Assembly: GCA_009885605.1 (NCBI GenBank)
Contig: VFKK01000039.1
Coordinates: forward strand, 1 to 9,233
DNA from: Cyclobacteriaceae bacterium
Lineage (GTDB): Bacteria > Bacteroidota > Bacteroidia > Cytophagales > Cyclobacteriaceae
DNA length: 9,233 nt
Direction of reading: 5' to 3'
Part shown: positions 1 to 6,834 of the stretch, piece after piece
How the letters are laid out: every line of letters begins with the position of its first letter
Numbering within the stretch: the first letter of the stretch is position 1
Made by a program: the position numbers and the translations under genes
The notes under the pieces: generated by a model
Database searches by the model: none
The model's input: only the letters and a program-made list of their open reading frames with translations
What the model was told of the DNA's origin: nothing

Positions 1-3000
1 AAGCAAATACATGACTGGTACGATGACTAACGTAAGGAAAGTCGCAAAGGTTAACCCAAATATTACTGTCCATGCCATCGGACCCCAGAAATCCGCATTA
101 TCTCCTCCTACGTAAAACTGAGGGTCAAAAGAACTTAATAAAGTTGCGAAATTAATATTCATACCGATCGCCAATGGCACTAAGCCTAGTACTGTCGTGA
201 TCGCTGTAAGCAATACAGGACGAAGTCTGGTCTTACCCGACTCTACAATACTGTTCATCAAATCAGTGATTGATAGATATTCTCCCTCTTTGGTACCCAA
301 CTCTTCTCTTTTTCGCTCGCGGACCAGGTTAGTATAATCAATCAAGACGATCGCGTTGTTTACAACAACACCTGCAAGTGAAATAATACCTATACCCGTC
401 ATGATCACAACAAAGTCCATGTTGAAAATCACTAAGCCCAAGAATACTCCGATCGTACTCAGCACTACTGACGCCATGATGATCAAAGGCGTAACTACCG
501 AGTTAAACTGAGCAACGATTATCAGAAAAATCAAAGCGAGCGCAACATACAAGGCATTGACCAGGAAATCCATGGACTTGGCCTGCTCCTCTTGCTCACC
601 GGTGAATTTAACAGTGACACCATCCGGAACAGGATAATTCACCATTGCACTCTGAATCTTTTGATTGATCTCCGTTGGATTATAACCATCCAATACGTTT
701 GAGAAAACTGTGATTGCCTTCTCAAGGTCTTTTCGCTTCACAGAGCCGAAAGTAGATCCGTATTGGACATTCGCGACAGCAGAGATCGGAACCTCTCGCT
801 TATCCCCAAATTTATCCCGGAAGCCTATTTTCTTATTGATAAGCGTATTGATATCATACCGATATTTTTCATCCAGTCTCAACTGGATTGGATAATCATC
901 CTCACCTTCCTTGTATTGGGAAACTTCCAATCCGAATAATGATGTCCTGAGTTCGGTAGCAATCGTGGAAGTAGAAAGACCAAATCTTCTGGCCTTTTCC
1001 CGGTCAATGTCCAAAACTACTTCCGGACTCCCCAGTGAAAGGTCAGTTTTCAATTCTTCTATACCCGCAATGTTTTGACTATTAAGGTATTCCTGAGTTT
1101 CGGTAACGAAATCAATTAATTGCTCATAATTTTCACCAACAAACTCAATATTCACTGCCTTTCCGACAGGTGGTCCATTTCGTTGTTTATCTACAGTGAT
1201 CAATACTCCCGGGTATTTTACTACCATGTCACGGATGACTTCCATGGCACGATTTGTATTGATTCCCTGACGGTTTATGTAATCCACAAAACCAATCGTG
1301 ATTTTTGCTTTGTTTGGAGTCGCCTGATTGCTTGGCCCTTCTATTGGGTCACCGGTTCCTTCTCCTACTTGACTGATTACTGATTCGATGATGTTATTAT
1401 AAGGTTCCAAAGAAACCATCAACTCATCCTCCATCCCATCGACAAATTTATTGGTTGCCTCGATGTCAGTTCCGATAGGGAATTCCACAAAGACGTTCAC
1501 CAGCTGAGGTTGATTATCCGGAAAGAAAAGGACTTTTGGAGCTCGCACAACCAGTAAACCCAAAGAAAGAAAAAGCAATAAGACCGTTCCTCCAAGGAAC
1601 ATATAAGGCCTCTTTCCTGCTAACGCATATTGCAAGGTTGACTCGTATGTATTCTCCATTTTGACCAGGAAGACATTCTGAAACCAGGCAATTGCCTTTC
1701 GCAAAAAGAAAATGTTCATCAGGATGAAAACTGAAGTTATCAAGGAGAGCGAACCCATGATATTCCAACCTGTCAAATAGAAAATGGCGGCTAACACCAG
1801 AAAAGCACCAGAGATGATTATCGAATTTTGCTTCGGCCTTTCTTTGGTCACATCATCCACTTTCATGAAAAGAGATGTCATCACCGGGTTAATTACTAAT
1901 GCCACAAAAAGCGAAGCAGAAAGCACGATAATCAGAGTAATGGGAAGGAATTTCATAAACTCTCCGATCGTATCCTGCCAGAAAGCCAATGGTAAAAATG
2001 CAGCCAAAGTTGTCAAAGTGGAAGTAATAATAGGCCATGCCACTTCACCAACACCTTCTTTGGCAGCCTCAATTGGAGATTTGCCCATTGACATGAGTCG
2101 GTAAATATTTTCTACTACCACAATTCCATTATCCACAAGCATACCAAGGGCAAGAATCAGGGAGAATAGAACCATCAGGTTTAACGTGATTCCGAAGGAA
2201 TTCAAAATCAGAAAGGATATAAACATGGAAAGCGGTATCGCTGATCCCACGAAAAGTGCATTTCTGAACCCAAGGAAAAACATCAAAATCAATACAACCA
2301 GGATAATTCCGAAAATGATGGAGTTTTCCAGATCACTAACCTGCAGACGAGTCTGCTTGGACTGGTCATTCGTAATTGCGATTTCCAGATCAGCGGGAAA
2401 TCTTTCTGCCTTTGCTTCGTCAATGATTTCTCGGATTCTGTCTGCAGCATCCAGGAGGTTTTCACCACTTCTTTTTACCACGTTGATGGTCACTACGGGT
2501 AGATTTTTATTTCTGGCGTAGGTAGATCTCTCCTTATATGTATCCTTGATCTCTGCCACATCGCGGAGGTAGACTATCTTTTGATTATCCGTCTTCACAA
2601 TCAGGTCAAGCAACTGCATAGGATCAGTCAATTCACCGTCTACACGGAGGGTTCTTTGGAATTCGCCTGTCCTGATAGTACCCCCTGAAACCGTCAGGTT
2701 TTCTGAATTGATCGCACCCGAAATATCACTGAAGTTTACGCCAACTGCCTCCATTTTATAAGGATCGGCGTTGATTTGAATTTCACGCTCTACTGTTCCG
2801 GCAAGGTCAGCTTTAGAAATTTCAGGGAGCTTCTCGATTTTATCCTCCAGATACTCACCGAATTTTTTCAGTTCCGTATCCGAATAATCCCCGGAAATAT
2901 TCACGTTCATAATCGGAAAATCTGCGGTATTGATCTCTACCACATTCGGTTCCTGATCCAAATCGGAAGGCAACTCACTTTTTGCCCGATCGACTGCATC

Positions 3001-3363
3001 TTTTACATCCTGAATCGCTTTTGAAATCTCGATTCCGGGGTTAAATGTGATTACTATGGAGGAAAAATCTTGAACGGACGTTGACTTAATGTCCTTTACG
3101 TCATTGAGTGATTTCAATTCCTTTTCAATCGGGCGCGAAATCAGATTTTCCATATCCACCGGCGAATTGCCCGGATAAGGCGTACCGATATATACTGTGG
3201 GGATTACAATCTCCGGAAAACTCTCCTTTGGCATCGAGCGATATGCTCCCAAACCCATGACGGTAATAATCAGGGTGACGATGACCACTGAGGTAGCATT
3301 GTCCACACTGAAACTGGACAACCCAAACTCACGGATGGTTTTTGACTTTTCTTTTTCAGCCAT
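1..3363 (-). CDS. RND-family efflux pump, inner-membrane permease (AcrB-like), C-terminus cut by window edge
   Basis: Proton-driven exporter of the HAE/AcrB type that would sit in the inner membrane and work with the fusion protein and outer-membrane channel encoded just upstream. The frame is open for 1121 codons from ATG 3363 to base 1, with no stop reached. The last residues read (FLTLVIVPVMY) match the final helix of the family, so only a short tail is missing. Seen in order: TM1 near residues 20-41, porter motif PYPGNSPVDME near 62-72, TM4 motif LGMLVDNGIVVVEN with Asp411, TM10 motif GVVVNNAIVLIDY with Asn1002, and TRLRPVLLT in TM11 (Arg1046, Thr1053). AcrB has Asp-Asp at 407/408 and Lys940, so one Asp and the Lys are replaced here. 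The TM6-TM7 linker (about 500-586) is much longer than in AcrB and holds two extra hydrophobic stretches. The ATG lies 4 bp after the fusion-protein stop, consistent with one operon. Substrate cannot be read from sequence; drugs, detergents or lipids are all possible. Confidence 0.96.
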   Translation of the reverse strand, partial: MAEKEKSKTIREFGLSSFSVDNATSVVIVTLIITVMGLGAYRSMPKESFPEIVIPTVYIGTPYPGNSPVDMENLISRPIEKELKSLNDVKDIKSTSVQDFSSIVITFNPGIEISKAIQDVKDAVDRAKSELPSDLDQEPNVVEINTADFPIMNVNISGDYSDTELKKFGEYLEDKIEKLPEISKADLAGTVEREIQINADPYKMEAVGVNFSDISGAINSENLTVSGGTIRTGEFQRTLRVDGELTDPMQLLDLIVKTDNQKIVYLRDVAEIKDTYKERSTYARNKNLPVVTINVVKRSGENLLDAADRIREIIDEAKAERFPADLEIAITNDQSKQTRLQVSDLENSIIFGIILVVLILMFFLGFRNALFVGSAIPLSMFISFLILNSFGITLNLMVLFSLILALGMLVDNGIVVVENIYRLMSMGKSPIEAAKEGVGEVAWPIITSTLTTLAAFLPLAFWQDTIGEFMKFLPITLIIVLSASLFVALVINPVMTSLFMKVDDVTKERPKQNSIIISGAFLVLAAIFYLTGWNIMGSLSLITSVFILMNIFFLRKAIAWFQNVFLVKMENTYESTLQYALAGKRPYMFLGGTVLLLFLSLGLLVVRAPKVLFFPDNQPQLVNVFVEFPIGTDIEATNKFVDGMEDELMVSLEPYNNIIESVISQVGEGTGDPIEGPSNQATPNKAKITIGFVDYINRQGINTNRAMEVIRDMVVKYPGVLITVDKQRNGPPVGKAVNIEFVGENYEQLIDFVTETQEYLNSQNIAGIEELKTDLSLGSPEVVLDIDREKARRFGLSTSTIATELRTSLFGLEVSQYKEGEDDYPIQLRLDEKYRYDINTLINKKIGFRDKFGDKREVPISAVANVQYGSTFGSVKRKDLEKAITVFSNVLDGYNPTEINQKIQSAMVNYPVPDGVTVKFTGEQEEQAKSMDFLVNALYVALALIFLIIVAQFNSVVTPLIIMASVVLSTIGVFLGLVIFNMDFVVIMTGIGIISLAGVVVNNAIVLIDYTNLVRERKREELGTKEGEYLSITDLMNSIVESGKTRLRPVLLTAITTVLGLVPLAIGMNINFATLLSSFDPQFYVGGDNADFWGPMAWTVIFGLTFATFLTLVIVPVMYLL

Positions 3364-3367
3364 GATT

Positions 3368-4507
3368 TTACAACTGCGTAATGTTCACATTAAAATTATC
3401 ACCGACTTCACGGAAGCCTTTGTCTACCAACACCTCAGTACCTGCAAGTCCTTCCAGAATCTCAGATTCATCCCCGAAAGTTTTACCTCTCTTGACGTAC
3501 ATTTTCTTAGCTACATTATCAGCCACGACGAATAAATAATCTCCTTTGTTATCACTTAGGATTAGGTGACTTGGCACAACTACCCCATCTGTATTTTCAT
3601 AATCCTTTATTCTCAAAACTGCGATCATATTGGGTTTCAGATTTGCCATCCGAGGAAGAATAATTTCGACTTTAAACGTTCTGTTGTTTGGATTGATGAT
3701 CGATCCGATCGCTGATATTTTCGTTTTCAAGTCCTGATTAAAAGAAGGGAAGCTTACTTCTACAGAATCTCCTTTACTCATTACTCCAACATATGACTCA
3801 GAAATATCAGCTTCTATGAAGAGGTCGCTTTCGCCGACAAACTGAAACATTGCCATTCCCGGCTGTACCAACTCTCCTGTTCTCACCTGGACCGTCTCCA
3901 CTGTTCCATCAAACGGGGCACGGATCACACCTTTGTCAAGTTGAGTTTTCAATGTTTTCAGGCTTCTGTCAAGTCCTTCTTTTCTGTTTTTAGCTTCCAG
4001 ATATTGAACTTCCGTTCCGATCTGCTGCTTCCAAAGGCGCTCTTGCTTTTCAAAAAGCGTAGTTGCCAAATCAAGGGAGTTTTGAAGCTCATCAATATTT
4101 CTCTGGATAGATTCTGCATTGATTCGGGCAAGTACCTGACCTTTTTTAGCTCTCATGCCTTCTACTGCCGGCACCTCCAATACAAGACCAGAAGCCTCAG
4201 CGCTGATGCTCACGTTCTTTTTGGAAAGTACAGATCCGGTCACTTCTACAAAATGCTCAAAGTTGCCTTTACGAGCATTGGCAGTGGTGATGAGGATAGT
4301 CTTCTGACCCAACTTCGCAAACTCAGGATCAAGAGCAGCAATCTCAGTTTCGAGGACCTGGATGGACTCTGCCAATTCTGTGGATTGAGCTTTTAGCTTT
4401 TCCAGTTCAGCTTTTTTAGCATCAAGCCCTTCTCCCGTGCCGGAACTGCAGCTGTACGCGAAAAGAACGATCAGGGATAGTGGTAAAAATTTAAGCGTTG
4501 GTTTCAT
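3368..4507 (-). CDS. Periplasmic membrane-fusion lipoprotein of the RND efflux system (AcrA/HlyD family)
   Basis: Adaptor that bridges the RND pump and the outer-membrane channel in the periplasm. It is 379 aa, normal for the family. The N-terminus is a lipoprotein signal: basic start, hydrophobic run, then AYSC with Cys20 as the likely lipidated residue. Residues about 29-63 are charged, heptad-like and predicted coiled coil, placed before the usual core. The core follows: first lipoyl half around 98-130 (SAEASGLV ... KKGQVL), a helical hairpin about 131-190, the second lipoyl half about 194-222 (RAPFDGTV, GELVQPGM), a beta-barrel domain about 228-300, and a C-terminal membrane-proximal domain about 305-375. 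It is preceded by a 124-bp gap after the channel gene and is followed 4 bp later by the pump gene, so co-transcription with both is likely. Family assignment is firm; substrate is unknown. Confidence 0.95.
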   Translation of the reverse strand: MKPTLKFLPLSLIVLFAYSCSSGTGEGLDAKKAELEKLKAQSTELAESIQVLETEIAALDPEFAKLGQKTILITTANARKGNFEHFVEVTGSVLSKKNVSISAEASGLVLEVPAVEGMRAKKGQVLARINAESIQRNIDELQNSLDLATTLFEKQERLWKQQIGTEVQYLEAKNRKEGLDRSLKTLKTQLDKGVIRAPFDGTVETVQVRTGELVQPGMAMFQFVGESDLFIEADISESYVGVMSKGDSVEVSFPSFNQDLKTKISAIGSIINPNNRTFKVEIILPRMANLKPNMIAVLRIKDYENTDGVVVPSHLILSDNKGDYLFVVADNVAKKMYVKRGKTFGDESEILEGLAGTEVLVDKGFREVGDNFNVNITQL

Positions 4508-4631
4508 TGTTATGTTTTTTTCTTGAATGATTAAAATCTCCGAAGGCTTTTATCTCTGAATAAAGAGAGTTGAAGTCCAGCCAGAGTTATTTTTTTTGAT
4601 TTGAATCCTCAAAAGGGAAACAAGAGTTGGT
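4508..4631 (-). other. 124-bp gap between channel and fusion-protein genes
   Basis: This is the only sizeable gap inside the efflux operon. I found no TAnnTTTG promoter box on the minus strand here, which favours read-through from the promoter at 6630-6660. The only structure noticed is a weak inverted repeat TCTCT-N6-AGAGA at 4553-4568, too short to call a terminator. The gap is A-rich on the minus strand just upstream of the fusion-protein start, as is common for leaderless-SD Bacteroidota genes. Confidence 0.5.
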
Positions 4632-5999
4632 TTAGTTATCGATGTTTGTTCTTAATATTCCGAGGGCTTTTTCCAGATCAACCTTGGCAATCAGACCATC
4701 ATAAAGTGCAGCAAGGAAATTGATTTCGGCTTCGATCAATGCAGCATCAGCTTCCACAACTTCAAAATTTGATCCTACACCTTCGTTGTATTTGATTTTT
4801 GACATTTCGAAAACCTCTTGAGCCAGTGTCATATTTTCACGCTGAATCTCGAGAATATTCAGGTCGTTTTTCAGGCTGGTTCTCGCTTGGTAGATTTCAA
4901 GAGCGATGTTGTCATCGAGGAAGATTTTTTGATTTTCGAGTTGATTCAGTTGAATTCGGTTTTTTTGAATTCTTGCACTTTTAGCTAGCCCATCGAAAAT
5001 CGGAATCTCCATTCTTAATGCTATTAATGAGCTGGAAAACCAGTTGCCAGGATCATATACTTTCTGCAACGTATTACCGGCACCGGTTCTTTGGATAAAT
5101 CCATTCGCGTCGATTGTTGGCATATACTGAGCCTTGTTATACCTCATGTCAAGATTTGTCAACTCCAAGTTGGTATTCAGCTGATCAATTTCAATCCTAC
5201 TGATTCCTTCCATTGTCAGCATATCAACCAATTCCTCTTCAGGATTCAGTTCTTTCAGAGTTTCAGTGATGTTGATATCGTATTGTGGAGGAAGGCCCAT
5301 TTGAAGCTTCAGCAATTGCTTGCTGATTTCGTATGCGGTTTTACTTCTTTCCAGTTGGGAATAGGTATTATTCCGCTGAACTTTAATTCTTGACACATCT
5401 ATTTTTTCTGAGAATCCGGCATCAAAGAGTGATTGGGTCTCGGATAAGAGAGAATCAATTCTGGATAAGTTGGCACTTGCCAGTCTGATACGTTCTTGGT
5501 TTACCAAAACCCCAAAAAATGCTTTTTTTACATTTTCGATCACATCGTTTTCAGCTTTTACCACATCCAATTGTGTCAGAGCCTGATACGTTTTTGCGGC
5601 TTTCAATCCTACAAAGAAAGAGCCGTCCAGAATCATCTGGGTCACATTCACTGCCACTCCACTTTGATAGCTTACTCCGAATCTCGCCGGAATCACATCC
5701 GAGGGATTTGTAGGATCTCCGAAAGGTGGCTGGTTTGGTAAAAAGACAACCGGAATCGTGGGATTGTAATTAAGGTTTACAGCTCCTGTGACTTGAGGCA
5801 GACCGGTGGCGGTTGTTTCCTTAACCGTTGCCTTAGAAATCAACGTTTCCAGTCTGGCATTTTTGGTGTTTACATTGTTTTCCAGAGCATATGTCAGGGC
5901 CTCTCTAAGATTGAGGTCCACTACTTCCTGAGCGGAAAGTCCGGAAGCTGCCATGAAAAATGTAAAAAGGATCAATAAGTAGTTTTTCATCAGGCTCAT
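4632..5999 (-). CDS. TolC-like outer-membrane efflux channel (OMF family)
   Basis: Outer-membrane/periplasmic tunnel protein that receives substrate from the RND pump and adaptor. It is 455 aa, typical for Bacteroidota OMF proteins. A Sec signal is visible: Lys5, a hydrophobic core of residues 7-17, and a likely cleavage after LSA (residue 23). The mature protein shows the internal duplication of the family: LREALTYALENN near 31-42, then FDAGFSEKIDVSRIKVQ near 192-208 in the first half, and the matching YNEGVGSNFEVVEADAAL near 404-421 in the second half, each in long amphipathic helices. Start choice: ATG 5999 overlaps the regulator's TGA. A second ATG three codons in (5990) would give a more conventional signal peptide beginning MKNYLL, so either start is possible. 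Its position between regulator and adaptor genes fits a regulator-channel-adaptor-pump operon. Confidence 0.95.
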   Translation of the reverse strand: MSLMKNYLLILFTFFMAASGLSAQEVVDLNLREALTYALENNVNTKNARLETLISKATVKETTATGLPQVTGAVNLNYNPTIPVVFLPNQPPFGDPTNPSDVIPARFGVSYQSGVAVNVTQMILDGSFFVGLKAAKTYQALTQLDVVKAENDVIENVKKAFFGVLVNQERIRLASANLSRIDSLLSETQSLFDAGFSEKIDVSRIKVQRNNTYSQLERSKTAYEISKQLLKLQMGLPPQYDINITETLKELNPEEELVDMLTMEGISRIEIDQLNTNLELTNLDMRYNKAQYMPTIDANGFIQRTGAGNTLQKVYDPGNWFSSSLIALRMEIPIFDGLAKSARIQKNRIQLNQLENQKIFLDDNIALEIYQARTSLKNDLNILEIQRENMTLAQEVFEMSKIKYNEGVGSNFEVVEADAALIEAEINFLAALYDGLIAKVDLEKALGILRTNIDN

Positions 6000-6001
6000 C
6001 A
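5997..6001 (-). promoter_or_regulatory. TGATG stop/start overlap (translational coupling)
   Basis: The regulator's TGA (6001-5999) and the channel's ATG (5999-5997) share one base on the minus strand. Such overlaps usually let the terminating ribosome restart, keeping channel output tied to regulator translation. The overlap is seen directly; coupling is inferred. Confidence 0.6.
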
Positions 6002-6604
6002 GATTTCTTGTGTGGCTTTTTGTTGTTGGTAGGCTATTCGCCCTTTTTCTGTAAAAATCCCGTGGAGGAAGTGATCCATCATTTCGAGTTGTAATTCAAG
6101 AATGTTGTATCCTTTCATGTCAAAATTTGCAGGATCAAAGGAGGATGAAATTTGATTTACTCTGAGCCTGGCTAAAATTATCGAGTCGATTTCAGGTCGG
6201 AAATAACCAAGTAGCTTTCCTTTCTCCAGAACATTCACCAAATCCTTCATGACGAATTCTTCTTTAAAAGATTCAAACTGAATCCATGCCTCAGGGAAAT
6301 GACGTTGGATTTCGAGAATCACCATTGGATTCATATTAGCTAACCGTTCCCTCAACATTTTGGAGGCTTTCACCAAATGTTCGATGACACCATCCTCATG
6401 CTCCATCATATAGCACATCTTTATTCTGTCTTCCTCAAGCACGCAGGCAAAAGTCTCTTTCACCAGATCCTTCTTATCCTTAAACTCCTGATAAATAGTC
6501 TTCTTGGATACTCCGGACAACCGGGCAATATCTTCCATGGTAACAGTACGGACACCAAATCGGCTAAACTGCTCAATCGCCACTTCCAAAATCTTACTTT
6601 TCAT
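5999..6604 (-). CDS. TetR/AcrR-family transcriptional regulator, likely local repressor of the efflux operon
   Basis: A 201-aa TetR-type regulator. The N-terminal DNA-binding domain occupies about residues 1-50: helix 1 with ILEVAIEQFSRFGVRTVTM, then the helix-turn-helix EDIARLSGVSKKTIYQEF at about 24-41, followed by KDKKDLV at the start of helix 4. The remainder is an all-helical ligand-binding/dimer domain that is poorly conserved, so the inducer cannot be predicted. Start ATG 6604 is supported by an in-frame TAG directly upstream (6605-6607). It is the first gene of the operon and overlaps the channel gene by one base. A strong promoter and a perfect inverted repeat lie immediately upstream. 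Family knowledge: TetR proteins beside RND pumps usually repress their own operon and release on binding a pump substrate; that role is inferred here. Confidence 0.94.
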   Translation of the reverse strand: MKSKILEVAIEQFSRFGVRTVTMEDIARLSGVSKKTIYQEFKDKKDLVKETFACVLEEDRIKMCYMMEHEDGVIEHLVKASKMLRERLANMNPMVILEIQRHFPEAWIQFESFKEEFVMKDLVNVLEKGKLLGYFRPEIDSIILARLRVNQISSSFDPANFDMKGYNILELQLEMMDHFLHGIFTEKGRIAYQQQKATQEI

Positions 6605-6629
6605 CTACTTCTCTCTTTATTTGGAATAG

Positions 6630-6660
6630 CAAAACTACAGAAACTTTATACATACGCAAA
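6630..6660 (-). promoter_or_regulatory. Bacteroidota-type promoter of the efflux operon
   Basis: On the minus strand there is TTTG (6660-6657), 19 bp, then TAGTTTTG (6637-6630), an exact fit to the Bacteroidota primary-sigma pattern TTTG-N19-TAnnTTTG. Transcription would begin near 6623-6625, giving a leader of about 20 nt before ATG 6604. Confidence 0.78.
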
Positions 6661-6665
6661 GTTTC
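6640..6665. promoter_or_regulatory. Putative TetR operator (perfect inverted repeat)
   Basis: GAAACTTT at 6640-6647 and AAAGTTTC at 6658-6665 form a perfect 8-bp inverted repeat with a 10-bp spacer. It fills the gap between the -7 and -33 boxes of the efflux promoter and covers the -33 box, so a protein bound here would block RNA polymerase. The neighbouring TetR-family regulator is the obvious candidate, by inference from position and symmetry. Confidence 0.68.
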
Positions 6666-6684
6666 CATGGTTTTTTATAAAATT

Positions 6685-6692
6685 TAATTTTG
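6685..6692 (+). promoter_or_regulatory. Possible -7 box of a divergent promoter
   Basis: TAATTTTG fits TAnnTTTG on the plus strand. The expected -33 position, 19 bp upstream, reads TTTC (6662-6665) rather than TTTG and lies in the right arm of the putative operator. If used, the hydrolase would have a leader of about 135 nt and would share control with the efflux operon. Weak support in an AT-rich stretch. Confidence 0.25.
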
Positions 6693-6700
6693 TATTACCC

Positions 6701-6724
6701 AAGTTTAAATTCATAAACAAACTT
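6701..6724. repeat. Second AAGTTT/AAACTT inverted repeat in the divergent region
   Basis: AAGTTT (6701-6706) and AAACTT (6719-6724) form a 6-bp inverted repeat with a 12-bp spacer. The cores match those in the putative operator (AAACTT at 6641, AAGTTT at 6659), with the same 18-bp spacing but opposite order. It may be a weaker binding site or chance in AT-rich DNA. Confidence 0.3.
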
Positions 6725-6803
6725 TTTTAATCAAAAATTAGATTTTTAAAGAATATTATTTTTAAAAGACATATTTATCAAAGCTTTTCTTGGGGATATT
6801 ATC

Positions 6804-6811
6804 TAGATTTG
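6804..6811 (+). promoter_or_regulatory. Possible -7 box close to the hydrolase start
   Basis: TAGATTTG fits TAnnTTTG and would place the transcript start near 6817, about 15 nt before ATG 6833, a common leader length in this phylum. No TTTG is present at the usual -33 distance (the only TTG, at 6790-6792, is too close), so support is partial. Confidence 0.4.
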
Positions 6812-6834
6812 AATTGAAAATTTTTCAATCAAAT
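6807..6834 (+). repeat. Palindrome running into the hydrolase start codon
   Basis: The arms are ATTGAAAA (6813-6820) and TTTTCAAT (6822-6829) around a single T. They extend through ATTTG (6807-6811) and CAAAT (6830-6834), with A6812 as the only unpaired base. The outer arm includes the AT of the ATG at 6833. It could act as a protein-binding site over the promoter or, in a longer transcript, as a hairpin hiding the start codon. Confidence 0.55.

Noticed and set aside
1120..3535. Several plus-strand open frames opposite the pump and fusion-protein genes (1120-1383, 1784-2104, 2186-2521, 2776-3024, 3197-3535)
   Set aside because: They are antisense shadows of a continuous, clearly homologous RND reading frame, with no recognisable domains.
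3941..4396. 151-codon plus-strand open frame opposite the fusion-protein gene
   Set aside because: Antisense to a confident HlyD/AcrA-family gene; its composition looks like a reverse-strand artefact and it has no promoter box or domain.
4553..4568. Terminator or attenuator hairpin between channel and fusion-protein genes
   Set aside because: The stem is only 5 AT/GC-mixed pairs and no T-run follows on the minus strand; the genes are functionally linked and likely co-transcribed.
1..6604. A novel defence or mobile system on the minus strand
   Set aside because: All four genes are standard parts of a regulator-channel-adaptor-pump efflux operon, with no integrase, transposase or terminal repeats nearby.
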